64,000 nt of DNA, from positions 434,001 to 498,000 of the forward strand of contig CP085826.1 in assembly GCA_020809705.1 (NCBI GenBank). Reading direction: 5' to 3'. Numbering within the stretch: the stretch's first letter is position 1; the number at the start of each line of letters is the position of its first letter. The translations under genes and the position numbers were made by a program. This stretch comes from Calonectria ilicicola. Lineage: Eukaryota; Ascomycota; Sordariomycetes; Hypocreales; Nectriaceae. Of this stretch, positions 28,327-38,640 are shown piece after piece. The notes below the pieces were generated by a model. That model had not been told where the DNA came from. It did no database searches and saw only the letters and a program-made list of their open reading frames with translations.

Positions 28327-29139
28327 TCACTCTCCCTCAGCGACCTTAATGATGACCCGCACGACCTGTTCGGCGAGATCGTCCTGCAGGAATGGAGAGT
28401 GGTCGCTTGCCGCTTCTACCACACTGCATTCAGATGCAACAGCCAATGATCGTTGAAATTCGGCCGGCAAGATCGCGTCTTCAAGGCATACGATGTACGT
28501 CTTGGGGCATTGCACATCCAAGGCTACGTAGTGAATAGGTGCTACCCCGCTCGCTGCCGATTGGTGTGAGAGCCCTGCGGTATAGGCCGCCTGCTCCGCC
28601 TCGTCAAGTTGGCTGTAGAAGCCGGCCCCCGAGGACGGAATGGCAATGAGGTGTGCGCCCTGTGTGCTGTGTCAGCTTCGACTCCATCACTATAGCAATC
28701 TTATTACCTCGACACTAGAGAGCGGTGCTGGATTAACAGAAGTGAGAGACGACCGCAGAGTCACGCCGCGCTCCGCCAGCGCAAACGCGGCGACATAGAC
28801 CACGGCCCGGATTCCTCCCTTCAGGCCTCGTGCGCGCCGTTCTGCTACTGTGTGGCCTTCGGTAGCGGCGCTGCCTGCGATACCGCCTTGGCTGTGGCAT
28901 ACCAATACAGCCTCCTCGCCAGCGTGAAGGCGTGGCAGTAAGACTCTGTGGATGGCGGCAACGTCGTCGATGTAAGTCGTACCATTGATGGAATCATCCA
29001 AGCCAGTCGTGGCCATCGGTGGAGCCAGCACTGGGTGGCCTCGCCCACGTAACGAAGCGATCCAGCGCCGGTAGTAGTGTGGTGGGTGAAAGGCCCCGTG
29101 GACCAGCACGATTGTGGCCTTTGTGTTCTCAGTCGACAT
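28327..29139 (-). CDS. Small cytosolic alpha/beta hydrolase
   Basis: Two exons (29139..28708 and 28659..28327; intron gtaata/acacag, phase 0) give 254 residues. It begins with the typical ATIVLVHGAFHPPHYY oxyanion strand (HGAFH), has the nucleophile elbow VCHSQGG and ends with the catalytic-His motif ASDHSPFLQ. This matches the AB_hydrolase_6 group related to plant salicylate and methyl esterases and fungal polyketide-tailoring hydrolases. There is no signal peptide. The substrate cannot be told from sequence. A (TA)n tract lies about 60 bp upstream of the start. Confidence 0.85.
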
Positions 29140-29199
29140 TATAACAAGTGATTAGTTTCGGTTACTGGGTTTGGAGGAGTCCTACCAAGGCTCTGACAG

Positions 29200-29221
29200 T
29201 TATATATATATATATATATAT
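29200..29221. repeat. (TA)n microsatellite
   Basis: About 11 uninterrupted TA units in the promoter of the small alpha/beta hydrolase gene. It could act as the TATA region and is prone to length change. Confidence 0.9.
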
Positions 29222-29648
29222 CTGCGGTCCATTCTAATGCCGCGCCATCGTATCCAAAGCTAAAAACTGTTGATCATCCTTGCACCTTACCTCCTTCGTC
29301 TCTCGGCTAGTCTAAATCATGCCTCAGGGTCATCCTACCTCTCTCCTATGGGTCCGTTGTATGCCTGTGAGCAGACCGCTCTCTCTGGTCTCCCGTAAGC
29401 GACCAGTGAATGCCTTCACATACGACTCGTAGCCGAATTGTCGTATCTAAAGACATTTGCTGTCCTAGTTGAACAATGTGGGGTCAGCTATGATCACCAA
29501 ATCCACATTAGCCGAGATAGCGGGGATAAAGTTCAATCCGGACCACCCGAAGTAGAGGCATCAAAACTGAGTCAGATGGTGCTCCGTCACTTTGTGGGCG
29601 AGTGGAGTTTGTGGTGCATGAGCCTCGGCTGTGAACCGTGATTATTAA

Positions 29649-31685
29649 TTAACGCATGTATCCTTCATAAATGAAGAAACAAGTAGCAAAAAATATGGAC
29701 AAATCTCTCCACTCAGGCCAACCCATTTTCCTCCGTTCAGGCCCAATTCTGCCCTCACCGTTAATTAGTCTGGTAGGCAGTAACAAGGTCCGCCAGATTG
29801 CTTTCACCCAGCCGAGCCAAAAATTGCAAAACCTATACAGCAACCACCCAAATACTCTCATAAATAATTGTTGATAATAGCTATCAATCAGTGATATGAG
29901 TACCATCTCTCCCAGGGACAGAATATCCGTGCGTCTCAATGATCGGACTGTTATCGGTTGATTATTTTTGCTGCTGCGGTATGATGATTCTGACGCTTCC
30001 CACGGATTTTCTCCATCGTAAGCCCCAACATCAACCAGCCAAATATTCTTGCTCCCAAATCTCAGATACTCTGTTCTGACATAAGCCTTCATGTTCTGGT
30101 TTTCTATATCGTTTTCCGTGTTATAAAGTCTTCTTTCTCGGTCTTTTTCCTGAACAAGAAGGTCTACTGTCTTGCCTGGCCGCCGAGGAAAGCTTCGGCA
30201 TTTTATCTGGTTTTCCCTCGCACCGTCAGAGTCGCTCAGCGCAAGCGTTAGCGTGGATGAGTTCCATGACATGTATTTTCTTTCTACAGTGAGAGTGAAT
30301 GAGAGTCCAGACGAAAGCCGAAAAGTCATGGCTGCATTTAACTGAGATCTGACAAAAGGGTTCTGAAACTGGCGACCGCGGCAGAAGGCGTAAGCAAAAG
30401 GAGATAATAGTGCAAAGGCCAACGAGAATCTTGCCGGTTCATAGCTCGTCAAGATGCCCTGTTTAGGGTCCCAGAAACAATTCGGATGTTTAACCTGTGT
30501 CATGGATGCGGCACTGTCTGGTAAGAGCCGCACAACAACGTCGTGTTGGCTAATATGGCTTCGTCCCATTGTCGCCTGTCCCGTCTTTTGCATGTATATT
30601 TTCCGCGGCAGGGTTTCGAAAAAGTGCTTTTGAGCAACCGAAAATGGCCTGTTCTTTCCTAATCTGCCATAGGTATCATCCCCCACGGGCTGAAGGTAGA
30701 CGGGAATCGCAAGAAAGTGAAACGGGTCGTGTCTTCGGTGGCAGTTAAGAATTGCATGAAGACTTCGCTGCCCGTTTGCAAGTACAGCATCACAAAAGCG
30801 TAGCTTGATCTTGACACCACTATTTGTCACCCTAAACCCTGATTCATGGGCCAAGTAAAGGTTCGGTACCACATCAGCGGCAGCAGCAAAGTTGGCAGGA
30901 GACTCGGCCAGCAAGCCGTACAAATCCGAAATCTGCAAGCGATGTGTCTCGCCGGTTCCCCATGCAAACAAAGATTCATCATTGGATACGTTCATAATCT
31001 CCTCTTGGAGGCGGATGAAAGCCCGCTTTCCCTCTCCATAGAGTAGTGGCATATTGATTCCGAAGATACCGAGTAGACAGTATGCAATATCCTCCTCCCT
31101 CGTAGTTTTCCTCTTTGAAGCCCAAGACATGCGCTCAGATATGCTGGCTTTGCTCAAATCATCGCCCATAAGGAAATTTTCCCGTATTGATGTAATGCTA
31201 GATATGGCTTTGCACAGGTCGGGCCGCGTTCCCAGTAACGTCCATGTTGACGAATAAAAGTGCACTTGGCTGGGCGCTATGAGTTCTTGAAGCGTCCAGC
31301 CGCGTGTAAACCATCGACTCTGTGAGAAAGCCGAGTCGAAAGCCTTGACCTCGGTGTCTGGTGGGACATCGGCCAGGTACGCATAGCAAACTTGGGATTC
31401 CTTGTACCATTGGAACATGGAGTTGATGGCCTCTGACAGCTCAGCGCTGCTGGTCTTGTCGATACAGCAAGTGTCTACCCACACATAGTTGATCTTGTCC
31501 AATAAAGCCTGCTCGCAGCTCTTTTTGATTTTTGTCATGCCTGATTTGTTGCACTTTGACGGGTCGCTCATTGCTTGGTATGTGACCTCATCCTTGCCCC
31601 ACGTGTGGGACAAGATGGCGTACGGAGGTATGTCATCGCCCACATACTCCTCGACTCGAAGAGTGCGCGCATTTACTAACCTCAT
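29649..31685 (-). CDS. HET-domain protein (heterokaryon-incompatibility-like)
   Basis: A single-exon 678-residue protein. The N-terminal ~250 residues are a canonical HET domain: MRLVNARTLRVEEY, AILSHTWG, YVWVDTCCIDKTSSAELSEAINSMFQWY, SRWFTRGWTLQELIAP, and the DIAYCLLGIFGINMPLLYGEG block. HET domains are TIR-like death effectors that trigger cell death when hyphae of different genotype fuse. The middle has no recognised domain. The C-terminus has hydrophobic helices (LFMRVFGWLLYRFCNFWLGW and a final ATCFFIYEGYM), suggesting membrane association. No upstream sensor domain is fused, so it may act with a partner. It is in the same window as an NLR-type gene, but 24 kb away. Confidence 0.93.
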   Translation of the reverse strand: MRLVNARTLRVEEYVGDDIPPYAILSHTWGKDEVTYQAMSDPSKCNKSGMTKIKKSCEQALLDKINYVWVDTCCIDKTSSAELSEAINSMFQWYKESQVCYAYLADVPPDTEVKAFDSAFSQSRWFTRGWTLQELIAPSQVHFYSSTWTLLGTRPDLCKAISSITSIRENFLMGDDLSKASISERMSWASKRKTTREEDIAYCLLGIFGINMPLLYGEGKRAFIRLQEEIMNVSNDESLFAWGTGETHRLQISDLYGLLAESPANFAAAADVVPNLYLAHESGFRVTNSGVKIKLRFCDAVLANGQRSLHAILNCHRRHDPFHFLAIPVYLQPVGDDTYGRLGKNRPFSVAQKHFFETLPRKIYMQKTGQATMGRSHISQHDVVVRLLPDSAASMTQVKHPNCFWDPKQGILTSYEPARFSLAFALLSPFAYAFCRGRQFQNPFVRSQLNAAMTFRLSSGLSFTLTVERKYMSWNSSTLTLALSDSDGARENQIKCRSFPRRPGKTVDLLVQEKDRERRLYNTENDIENQNMKAYVRTEYLRFGSKNIWLVDVGAYDGENPWEASESSYRSSKNNQPITVRSLRRTDILSLGEMVLISLIDSYYQQLFMRVFGWLLYRFCNFWLGWVKAIWRTLLLPTRLINGEGRIGPERRKMGWPEWRDLSIFFATCFFIYEGYMR

Positions 31686-32285
31686 TCTGATGCGGCGTTA
31701 GTTGTATGCCTACAAGAGACACTATTGATGGCTTGCGTCAGGTGAGGGCATTTGCTCAAATATCAGCGTGCGGCTGAAGTGAGTGACACTGTCCAATAAG
31801 CAGGGGGACCCGCGCTAGTCTGCTGCGCCACACTACCGCGCCTCGTACTCCAGGCACCGAAGTGTAGTCCGCGGAGGATGCATCCAAATTGTAAAAAGTA
31901 TTAATTAAATCTGCTGTTGGCAAGCAATCTCGTGAGAGAAGGATGAACCATGCCATTTGCCATGCCCAATCAGCCACTCAAAGGCGAGTTTGGTTTGGAG
32001 AATCGTGCTTTTTCTTTTTTTGTTCCTGGTTATGCGACATTTCTCACTTGAACCACCCGCAATTGTATCATTTATCAGCACACGAGGAAAAAGTCTTTCC
32101 GCATGAATTATACTATTTCCTAGAATTTTTAGAGTACTAGCACTATCACGAAAATCTTGGTTTGATCTGTTTGGGTTTCATCGTGGACTTCATCAGCTAC
32201 CCTATAACTTACACCAGCGTTCCTAGGGCAGCGTATCACCAGGCCATGCTAAGATGCACAAAACGTGTTTATTGTAATTATGTCC
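31686..32285. other. Intergenic stretch
   Basis: 600 bp between the HET gene promoter and the 3' end of the permease gene; no gene or repeat recognised. Confidence 0.5.
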
Positions 32286-33927
32286 CTACACACGATCTAT
32301 TTGCTCAGATATGGCCGCTTCCTCGGATTTCCCAGTGGCTGCTTGTTGGTGAGCAACCAAATCTTCATGTCCGAAAGCTGCTGCCATGTGTTCAAGAGGA
32401 ACTCCTTTGGTCTCGGGAACATAAAACCAGACATAAAAAGCACCTAGAACCACGCATGAACCAAAGAAATAAAAAGTCCCATATCGCATACTGGAAATCA
32501 TGTAGGGCGTCGCCTTGGTGATGACCAAATTCATCAGCCACTGGATAGCAGCTCCAAGCGTGGCGCTAATCGCCCGCACACTGATTGGCACTGTCTCGCT
32601 GGCAAGAATAAAAGGAATTCCAGCAAACGAGGAAGTGAAACCAATTACGTAGATGTAGATGAAGGCGCAAGCTGCAATCCCACCGCTTGTGATGCCTTCA
32701 GCATTCTGAGCAGGCCTTGCGATTTTGATGTAGCTTCCTACAAAGAAGAGTGCGAATGACATGATTGCACAGCCACTAAGCAGGAGCGTCTTGCGCCCGA
32801 TACGATCAACCAAGAATATGAGCGTGATGAGAGCTGTAATAGTTTTCACTACGCCGTAAATTCCAGTGGCAAATAGCGAGGTACTGGTGCCTACAATACC
32901 GAGTGAGCTAAATATCTTGGGCGAGTAGTAATTGATACCGTTGATGCCAGAAACCTGAGCAATTGTTTGAGTTACCACACCAACTGAAATTCTATACATG
33001 ATGTTCGGTCGTAAACATTCAGCAATGAGGGCCCGCGCTGTCGTCAGGGATGAATCAGAAGAGTTTACCCCCGTAAGCTCCCGCTCTATATGGACCTCGT
33101 TTTGGATGTCGGATAATTCACGTTTCATATATTCGTGGTCGGCATCGAGACTTCGAAGACGGACCAACACAGCCACAGCTTTTTCTAGTCGGCCCTTCTT
33201 GATGAGAAATCTAGGCGATTCAGGCAGCAGAAGCGAGCCACCCAAAAATGCTCCGATAAGAGGCAATTGGATAGCCACTGGGATGCGCCATTGCATAGAA
33301 CTCGTGTTCGAGACATTCAAGCTCACGCCGTAGTTGATCCAAAATCCGAGGAGGCCTCCCAGCTGATAACAGCACTCAAACATGCCAACGCATCGACCAC
33401 GAAACATTGGAGGCGCAATCTCAGAAATGTATAAAGGAGCCAGGGAAGTCATGGGACCCACGCCAAGACCCGTCAAAAACCGCCCAGCGTAGAAAGCTGT
33501 GATAGTTCCAGTGAGTTGAATCGCCGCGCCTGCAATAAAAATCACGGATGCGGCGAGAAGACTGATTCGGCGTCCAAACTTCTCAGCACACGGCAGAGCA
33601 GCAAAGCATGCAGCGAAACAGCCCGCCTGGAACGTTATAATGATGTTGCTCTCTAGGTTGCTGACTTGTTTGTCGGACAAGCCATCGAGACCGAAATGAT
33701 GTCGAAAGGAAGGCAGAGCAAGAGTACCGCCAAGAAATGCATTATCGTATCTGTGTGCGCCCGTGTCCCTTGTTAGAATATTTTCAAAACATGTGTGCTA
33801 TTAAAGGCCAATTTCTCACTTACCCAAATAGAGCCCCTCCAAACCCAGCACAAACAGAGGCAAAGTACATCCTCCAATTGTAGATTTCTTTGGGAGCATC
33901 CTTGCCGCTGGTGTCCTTCCACGCCAT
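32286..33927 (-). CDS. qutD: Quinate permease-type MFS sugar transporter (QutD / qa-y type)
   Basis: Two exons (33927..33824 and 33750..32286; intron gtaagt/cacacag) give 522 residues with about 12 membrane helices. It belongs to the sugar-porter MFS group. Family marks are the GYDNAFLGGTL start of helix 1, the GRR loop, GRFLTGLGVG, the PLYISEIAPPMFRG loop, PESPRFL, GINGINYYSP, and the C-terminal FYVPETKGVPLE. The WINYGV and GGIAA segments match what I know of the Aspergillus QutD and Neurospora qa-y quinate permeases better than of hexose carriers. Its neighbours are the quinate activator, repressor and dehydroshikimate dehydratase, which supports a quinate, shikimate or similar cyclic polyol substrate. 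It is divergent from the Gfo/Idh/MocA gene over a 730-bp spacer. Confidence 0.88.
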
Positions 33928-34657
33928 GTTGTTACTTTCAAAAGGTTTCAAGTGGTGTATTGATGCTTGTTGTCAGGTAGAGAGTGCAGAGCAAATCGCT
34001 ACGCTGGATATTACTGGAGTCGACAGTTTCATAGAGCAGGTTCCTACGAGTCACTGCATTGTTTATAAAGTCGTACCTCTTGATCCAATCTCAACATTCT
34101 CGATCTATGGGGTTAGATCTGGGGAAGTATGGGGAAGTGGGGGGCAAGTAGTGCCGTTGTCTCGTGTGCCTAGTACATCGGAGTATTTGGCCGCGGAAAT
34201 GCGAGCTGCCGAGGGAGATTGAGATTTAGTTTCTGATATCGACTTGTCAAATGGTTCAGGATATCACCGACATTTACCCAACGAATCATAAATGACATGA
34301 TTGGCATCATAACACTAGATAACGAATGTGGAGAAATTTGATTGCGAAAATTCAGTTGTCGGATCCGCGGCTAAGTACTAAGCCGACACCAATGCAACGA
34401 TTTAGCGCTAGCATAGTCACGGTGGCAGAGAAAGCTGAAAACGTAAGAAATTGTGTGGGAATTGCTACAGTGAGAGGAGACATGATGAGTAATGATTCCT
34501 ACTTTTCCGGTGGTTTTAATTTGGTGTGTTCGGATATGTACAAGGAAAGCCAATAAATGGCATTACCAACACCAAGCCTGAAATTGAGAACTTTGTCTTG
34601 CTATCACCAATTTATTCAATTGTCGAGTATTTCATTGCATAATTTCAACATATAACA
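33928..34657. promoter_or_regulatory. Divergent promoter region of permease and dehydrogenase, with candidate activator site
   Basis: At 34369-34384 the sequence GGCTAAGTACTAAGCC matches 13 of 16 positions of the published Neurospora QA-1F site GGRTAARYRYTTATCC. It is itself a near-palindrome with CGG at 34368-34370 and CCG at 34383-34385. It sits about 440 bp from the permease start and about 275 bp from the dehydrogenase start, suited to joint control by the activator encoded at 38.6 kb. The rest of the spacer shows nothing recognised. Confidence 0.55.
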
Positions 34658-35737
34658 ATGGTGTTATCAAGTACCAAACTTAATATTGCCATCCTGGGAT
34701 ATGGTGTCATAGGGCCACAGCATGCCCATTCAATTCTCAAAAACCCAGACACTGTGCTCTCTGCTATCGTGGACCCTCTTCCACAAACCAACTCAAAGGC
34801 GGCCGAGTTAAATGTGCCTCACTTCTTGTCCCTTGAGGAGCTCCTTGCATCACCAACAAGCCTTGATGCGGTTATTGTTTGTTCCCCAAACCACACCCAC
34901 GCGGCTGCTGCAAGGGAGCTGGCTAGAGCAGGTGTCCACATGTTGATTGAAAAGCCATTCTGTACCGACACTCAGGATGGGAAACAACTGCTCGAGGATC
35001 TCCGAGCGGCAGAAATGCAGAAAGGAGTTAAAGTGCTTGTGGGCCATCACCGGCGCTTCAATCCTTATACCGTTGCGACGAAAAAAGCGCTTGACTCTGG
35101 ATCACTCGGAAATGTCATTGGTGTCAATAGTATATGGGCCGTTCAGAAGCATGATGCATATTTTGACCCTGATTGGAGACGGCTCAAGACAGCTGGTCCC
35201 GTTTTGATCAATATGGTGCACGAGATTGACCTTTTTCATCACTTCTTCGGCCCTATTGTCAAGGTGCAGACGGAAGCCTTCACATCGCGCAGAGGTTTTG
35301 AGCCAGAAGAAGGAGCGGCCGTGATCCTTCGATTCAAGTCAGGTGCTGTTGCCACTTGCTTCCTCTGTGATAACGCACCATCACCATATTCATTTGAATC
35401 AGGTACTGGAGAAATTCCAACGATTGCCCGGAACGCGCAAGATTGTTATCGCATTTTTGGAACAAAGGCGACATTAAGCGTGCCGGACATGACACGGTGG
35501 TCGTATGATGGCAAGGCTGCTAAGGATTGGTCAGGACCAATGGCCTGTGAAAGTCTCCATGTTCAAGATGATATACCATTTGATCTCCAGCTTGCACATT
35601 TTGTGCGAGTCATGAAATGCGATGAGAAGCCTAGTTGTACTGCACAGGCAGGTCTCGCTGCTATTATCGTATGTGAGGCTATCAAAAAGTCTCTGCAACT
35701 GAATCAGGGCGTGGATGTTGAAGAATATGACTTGTAG
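34658..35737 (+). CDS. Gfo/Idh/MocA-family NAD(P)-dependent dehydrogenase
   Basis: An intronless 359-residue soluble oxidoreductase. The Rossmann start LNIAILGYGVIGPQHAHSI has the nucleotide-binding GxGxxG. The family signature EKPF (LIEKPFCTD, near residue 100) supplies the conserved Lys, and the second domain has the catalytic-region HEIDLFHHFFG. Relatives oxidise or reduce hydroxyl groups of sugars, inositols and other polyols. Lying between the permease and the two quinate regulators, it may oxidise a cyclic polyol imported by the permease. The classical quinate dehydrogenase of this pathway is of a different family (shikimate-dehydrogenase-like) and is not in the window. That substrate is inference. 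It is convergent with the repressor gene, 79 bp apart. Confidence 0.9.
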   Translation: MVLSSTKLNIAILGYGVIGPQHAHSILKNPDTVLSAIVDPLPQTNSKAAELNVPHFLSLEELLASPTSLDAVIVCSPNHTHAAAARELARAGVHMLIEKPFCTDTQDGKQLLEDLRAAEMQKGVKVLVGHHRRFNPYTVATKKALDSGSLGNVIGVNSIWAVQKHDAYFDPDWRRLKTAGPVLINMVHEIDLFHHFFGPIVKVQTEAFTSRRGFEPEEGAAVILRFKSGAVATCFLCDNAPSPYSFESGTGEIPTIARNAQDCYRIFGTKATLSVPDMTRWSYDGKAAKDWSGPMACESLHVQDDIPFDLQLAHFVRVMKCDEKPSCTAQAGLAAIIVCEAIKKSLQLNQGVDVEEYDL

Positions 35738-35816
35738 ATTAGAATTTCAATCGGCCTTGTGAAGATCAAAACCATGGTGCAGCAGTCCAATCGGGCGACA
35801 AGCAATATCATGTGAA

Positions 35817-38570
35817 CTACGTGAAAGTATCTGGAAGTAGGCTGCAGCTATATCTCAACCTCGTTCTTATTAGATCTTGGGCCTCTGGATCTTGGCGTGA
35901 TTGGTACTGTTGGAGCATCGCAATGCTCATTCGTATATAAGGAGCTTTGCGACCTGTGATAAGCTCGAATTGTGCAGCGGCTTGCTCAGGTAAAATGTGA
36001 AAGCCGTCTACCGTGACCCAACCCCGGTGAGCCTCGCGCTGAATTTGAGTGATGAGAGGGCTAAGTAGTGGGTCATATCCGGTCTACGAAATATTAGCTG
36101 AGGGACTTTCAATCACAACTCCCAAAATAGTGTTACTCACTTCTACCACGACACCGCCGTGGGGGCTACCAAGCCATTGTGTTGGCATTGTGAAGTTAGG
36201 GGCTGGCGCAGAAGAATTGGGGGGAGCACGGATACAACAAATTGCCATGGTTGGTTGCGCATATCCTTCCGGCCATGCGTCGTCCAGTGATGCTATGACT
36301 TTGACATCGACCCGCCTTGGCCTTTGAGCTCCCGCAATACTAAGGAGACGAAATGAACCCATTCCATTAACTATATCATCATCGTTAATCTGATATCCGT
36401 CAAAATCTTTGGCCAGGACCTCAGCTTTGGATGTAGTCCGGTTGTATATAAATATATGTCGAACTCCGAGCTTGATCATGGCGTAAACGGCGGCACGAGC
36501 GGTTCCGCCAGCTCCGATCACAAGGCCAGTAGTCTTGGGATTTACGGCATTGATGGGCGACAAGCTCTTTAATATGCACCTGTACATTCCTATCCAGTCT
36601 GTATTGTCACCGTATAGACCAATAACGGGGCCAGACATATTTCTGTCCCTCCAAAATGATAGCGGCGGGGACTTGCTGTCACCCCAATCCGCTCTGATCG
36701 GTATGAGAGTGTTGACTGCCCCGATAGCTGATGCATGGCGAGACATAACGGTGAGGTGTGGCAAAACTGAGACTTTTAGTCCTTGTGCGATGCTGGCCCC
36801 TCCAAACGTGGGATCTGAGATGAGTTCTTTCAGTTCTGTGATGCATTCCATGTTGCGCAGTATGAAATCGTGAGGCATGCCTAGATGAGAAAGCGCAGCA
36901 TTATATACACTTGGGCTAAGGCTGGTTGACACATGGTTGCCTGTAATGTAAATCCGTAATTTATGGAGTAAATAAGTTGAGTAGAGGGCTCTTTGTGCAT
37001 CCTGCAGAGTCAGGGTTGGTAGACTTGAGTCTATTCCCGTGGGCGCGTCATCTCGGACTGGTATTCCGCTAGCACAAACTGGAGTAAAGATCTCGTTGAA
37101 GCAACATGACATTCGGCCTAGCTCGCCCGTGTTGTACGCTATAAGATCTGGTCTACAAGCTTGGGCGCCAACGTATTGGTTATTAATTTGTGAAACGAAA
37201 TGCTGGACTGCAAAGTTGTCCTGGAAGGACTGAGCAGTTTGGGTTAGCCGAACGAGCTGACAGTTTAGCAAAGCCGCTCGTTGATATTGCCTTTGGCGGT
37301 CTAGAGAACCCCAGCCATCATTATTAGATGAGTCAAAATGTAAATGGCCTATGATTTGGGTCCTTTCTCGGGCTGCTACGACCCGTTTAATAACGTTATC
37401 TTCGCAACTCAAGTCCACCGTGGCATAGTCGATAGCTAGTCGCAGTGCAAAAAATATCAAGGAAAGATATCTTGAGTAGTGATTGCTGTCAGGTGGCCTC
37501 TCGACGTGAAGTATGATGGGGCCAGGGAAGACTCGACGTATTGATGTAACGGTGTAACTAATTGACCTGAAGGCTTCGTCGTCGGCCTCTTGCCAAATGG
37601 CGTCGAGGTGGCCTATTCGTATTTCCACGGCGTCGTATCCATCACGGAATGTGCCTTCAACTGACAAAATTTGTTGTAAATGTGCTCTGTATACACATAG
37701 CGCGGAGGTGAATCGAGAGCGTTGAGTTAGAGGGAAGTCGATCTCAGGCTCAATAAGCGGGTTACGCCGGGGCAGTCTGAAGACGGCGCCTAGGAAGCCG
37801 AGAAATTCTTGTTCAACTCTTTTGAGTTTGAGAAATGGAAAGTGATGTGGGCCAGTGACAGCCTCGCGATCTTTTGTATTCGAGTACATCTGACCTTCAG
37901 AGACATTGTAATACTCATAGTTGGCGCATGATCGGCAGATGGAATCATCAATGCAATTACCTTTGGAATTTAAATCTGATGACAGATTCCCAACGACTAG
38001 GATTACCGGATGAGATTGTGCAAAGGTTCGGAGAAGCGTCTGAACGCCAATCTGCAAGCAATCGGAAGGGCAGACAATAATGGTGTCCTGGGAGTGTGCC
38101 ACGAGAAGGCAGCGGAAAATGGCGAATTCGCGGGTCTTGAGCTCTTGAACAGATGCTTCGTCAATTCCGAACTCATGTCGACTACGGCCTGTTTGCTGCT
38201 GAAAATACACGTCAAATTCGACGATGCGGCGTCTTAGCGAGACGGAAGTGATGATGGCCAAGGTAGACTTGCCAGTACCTGGGCCGCCAAGAAGAACGAT
38301 GGAGGCTCTTGGGTCTGGCGCGACCTGGAGTCGAGGGAGCTGCATAGTATACAGATTGCCCTGTTCAAGGTTGCTTCCTTGGGGCATGACTTCTGCCGCT
38401 AGCGTGCGTTGTTGTGCGCGGAGAAACGAGGGAGATGGACGTGACGACGCTTGGATTCCGCTGAGGCCGACCCCACGTCCTCGGCCCAGTAAGCAGTCTC
38501 CCCACTCTGTCCCCGCTAATCGGACTCTTCGGCCCCTAATTAATCCACTGACGCGAAACATTGTCGTCAA
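35817..38570 (-). CDS. qutR: Quinate pathway repressor (QutR / qa-1S type)
   Basis: Two exons (38570..36141 and 36083..35817; intron gtgagt/tcgtag) give 898 residues, close to known QutR and qa-1S lengths. The protein is the tell-tale three-domain homologue of the C-terminal half of the AROM enzyme. It has a shikimate-kinase-like P-loop (LLGGPGTGKSTL, near residue 95), a type I dehydroquinase-like barrel and a shikimate-dehydrogenase-like domain (GLYGDNTDW, VIGAGGTARAAVYAM). Catalytic lysines look lost: the barrel has CQLVRL where Lys is expected, and the dehydrogenase domain has VLPHLTV where VPFKxx is expected. That fits its known role, binding pathway metabolites and holding the activator inactive. 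The start could also be Met at 38387; the upstream start leaves only 70 bp to the activator ATG. Confidence 0.92.
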
Positions 38571-38640
38571 CTACACAAAGTCTGTCCCCCAGTCTTTCTG
38601 GACCGTTGGCTGTCGGAGGGCAGCGGTTCCCGCCTCAACC
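38571..38640. promoter_or_regulatory. Very short head-to-head spacer of repressor and activator genes
   Basis: 70 bp separate the two likely start codons. No TATA is evident. Promoter elements must overlap the 5' coding parts, or the repressor starts further in (38387). Confidence 0.4.

Noticed and set aside
38224..38640. N-terminal extension of the activator frame
   Set aside because: It is antisense to the repressor coding sequence. The Zn cluster and family start fit the Met at 38641.
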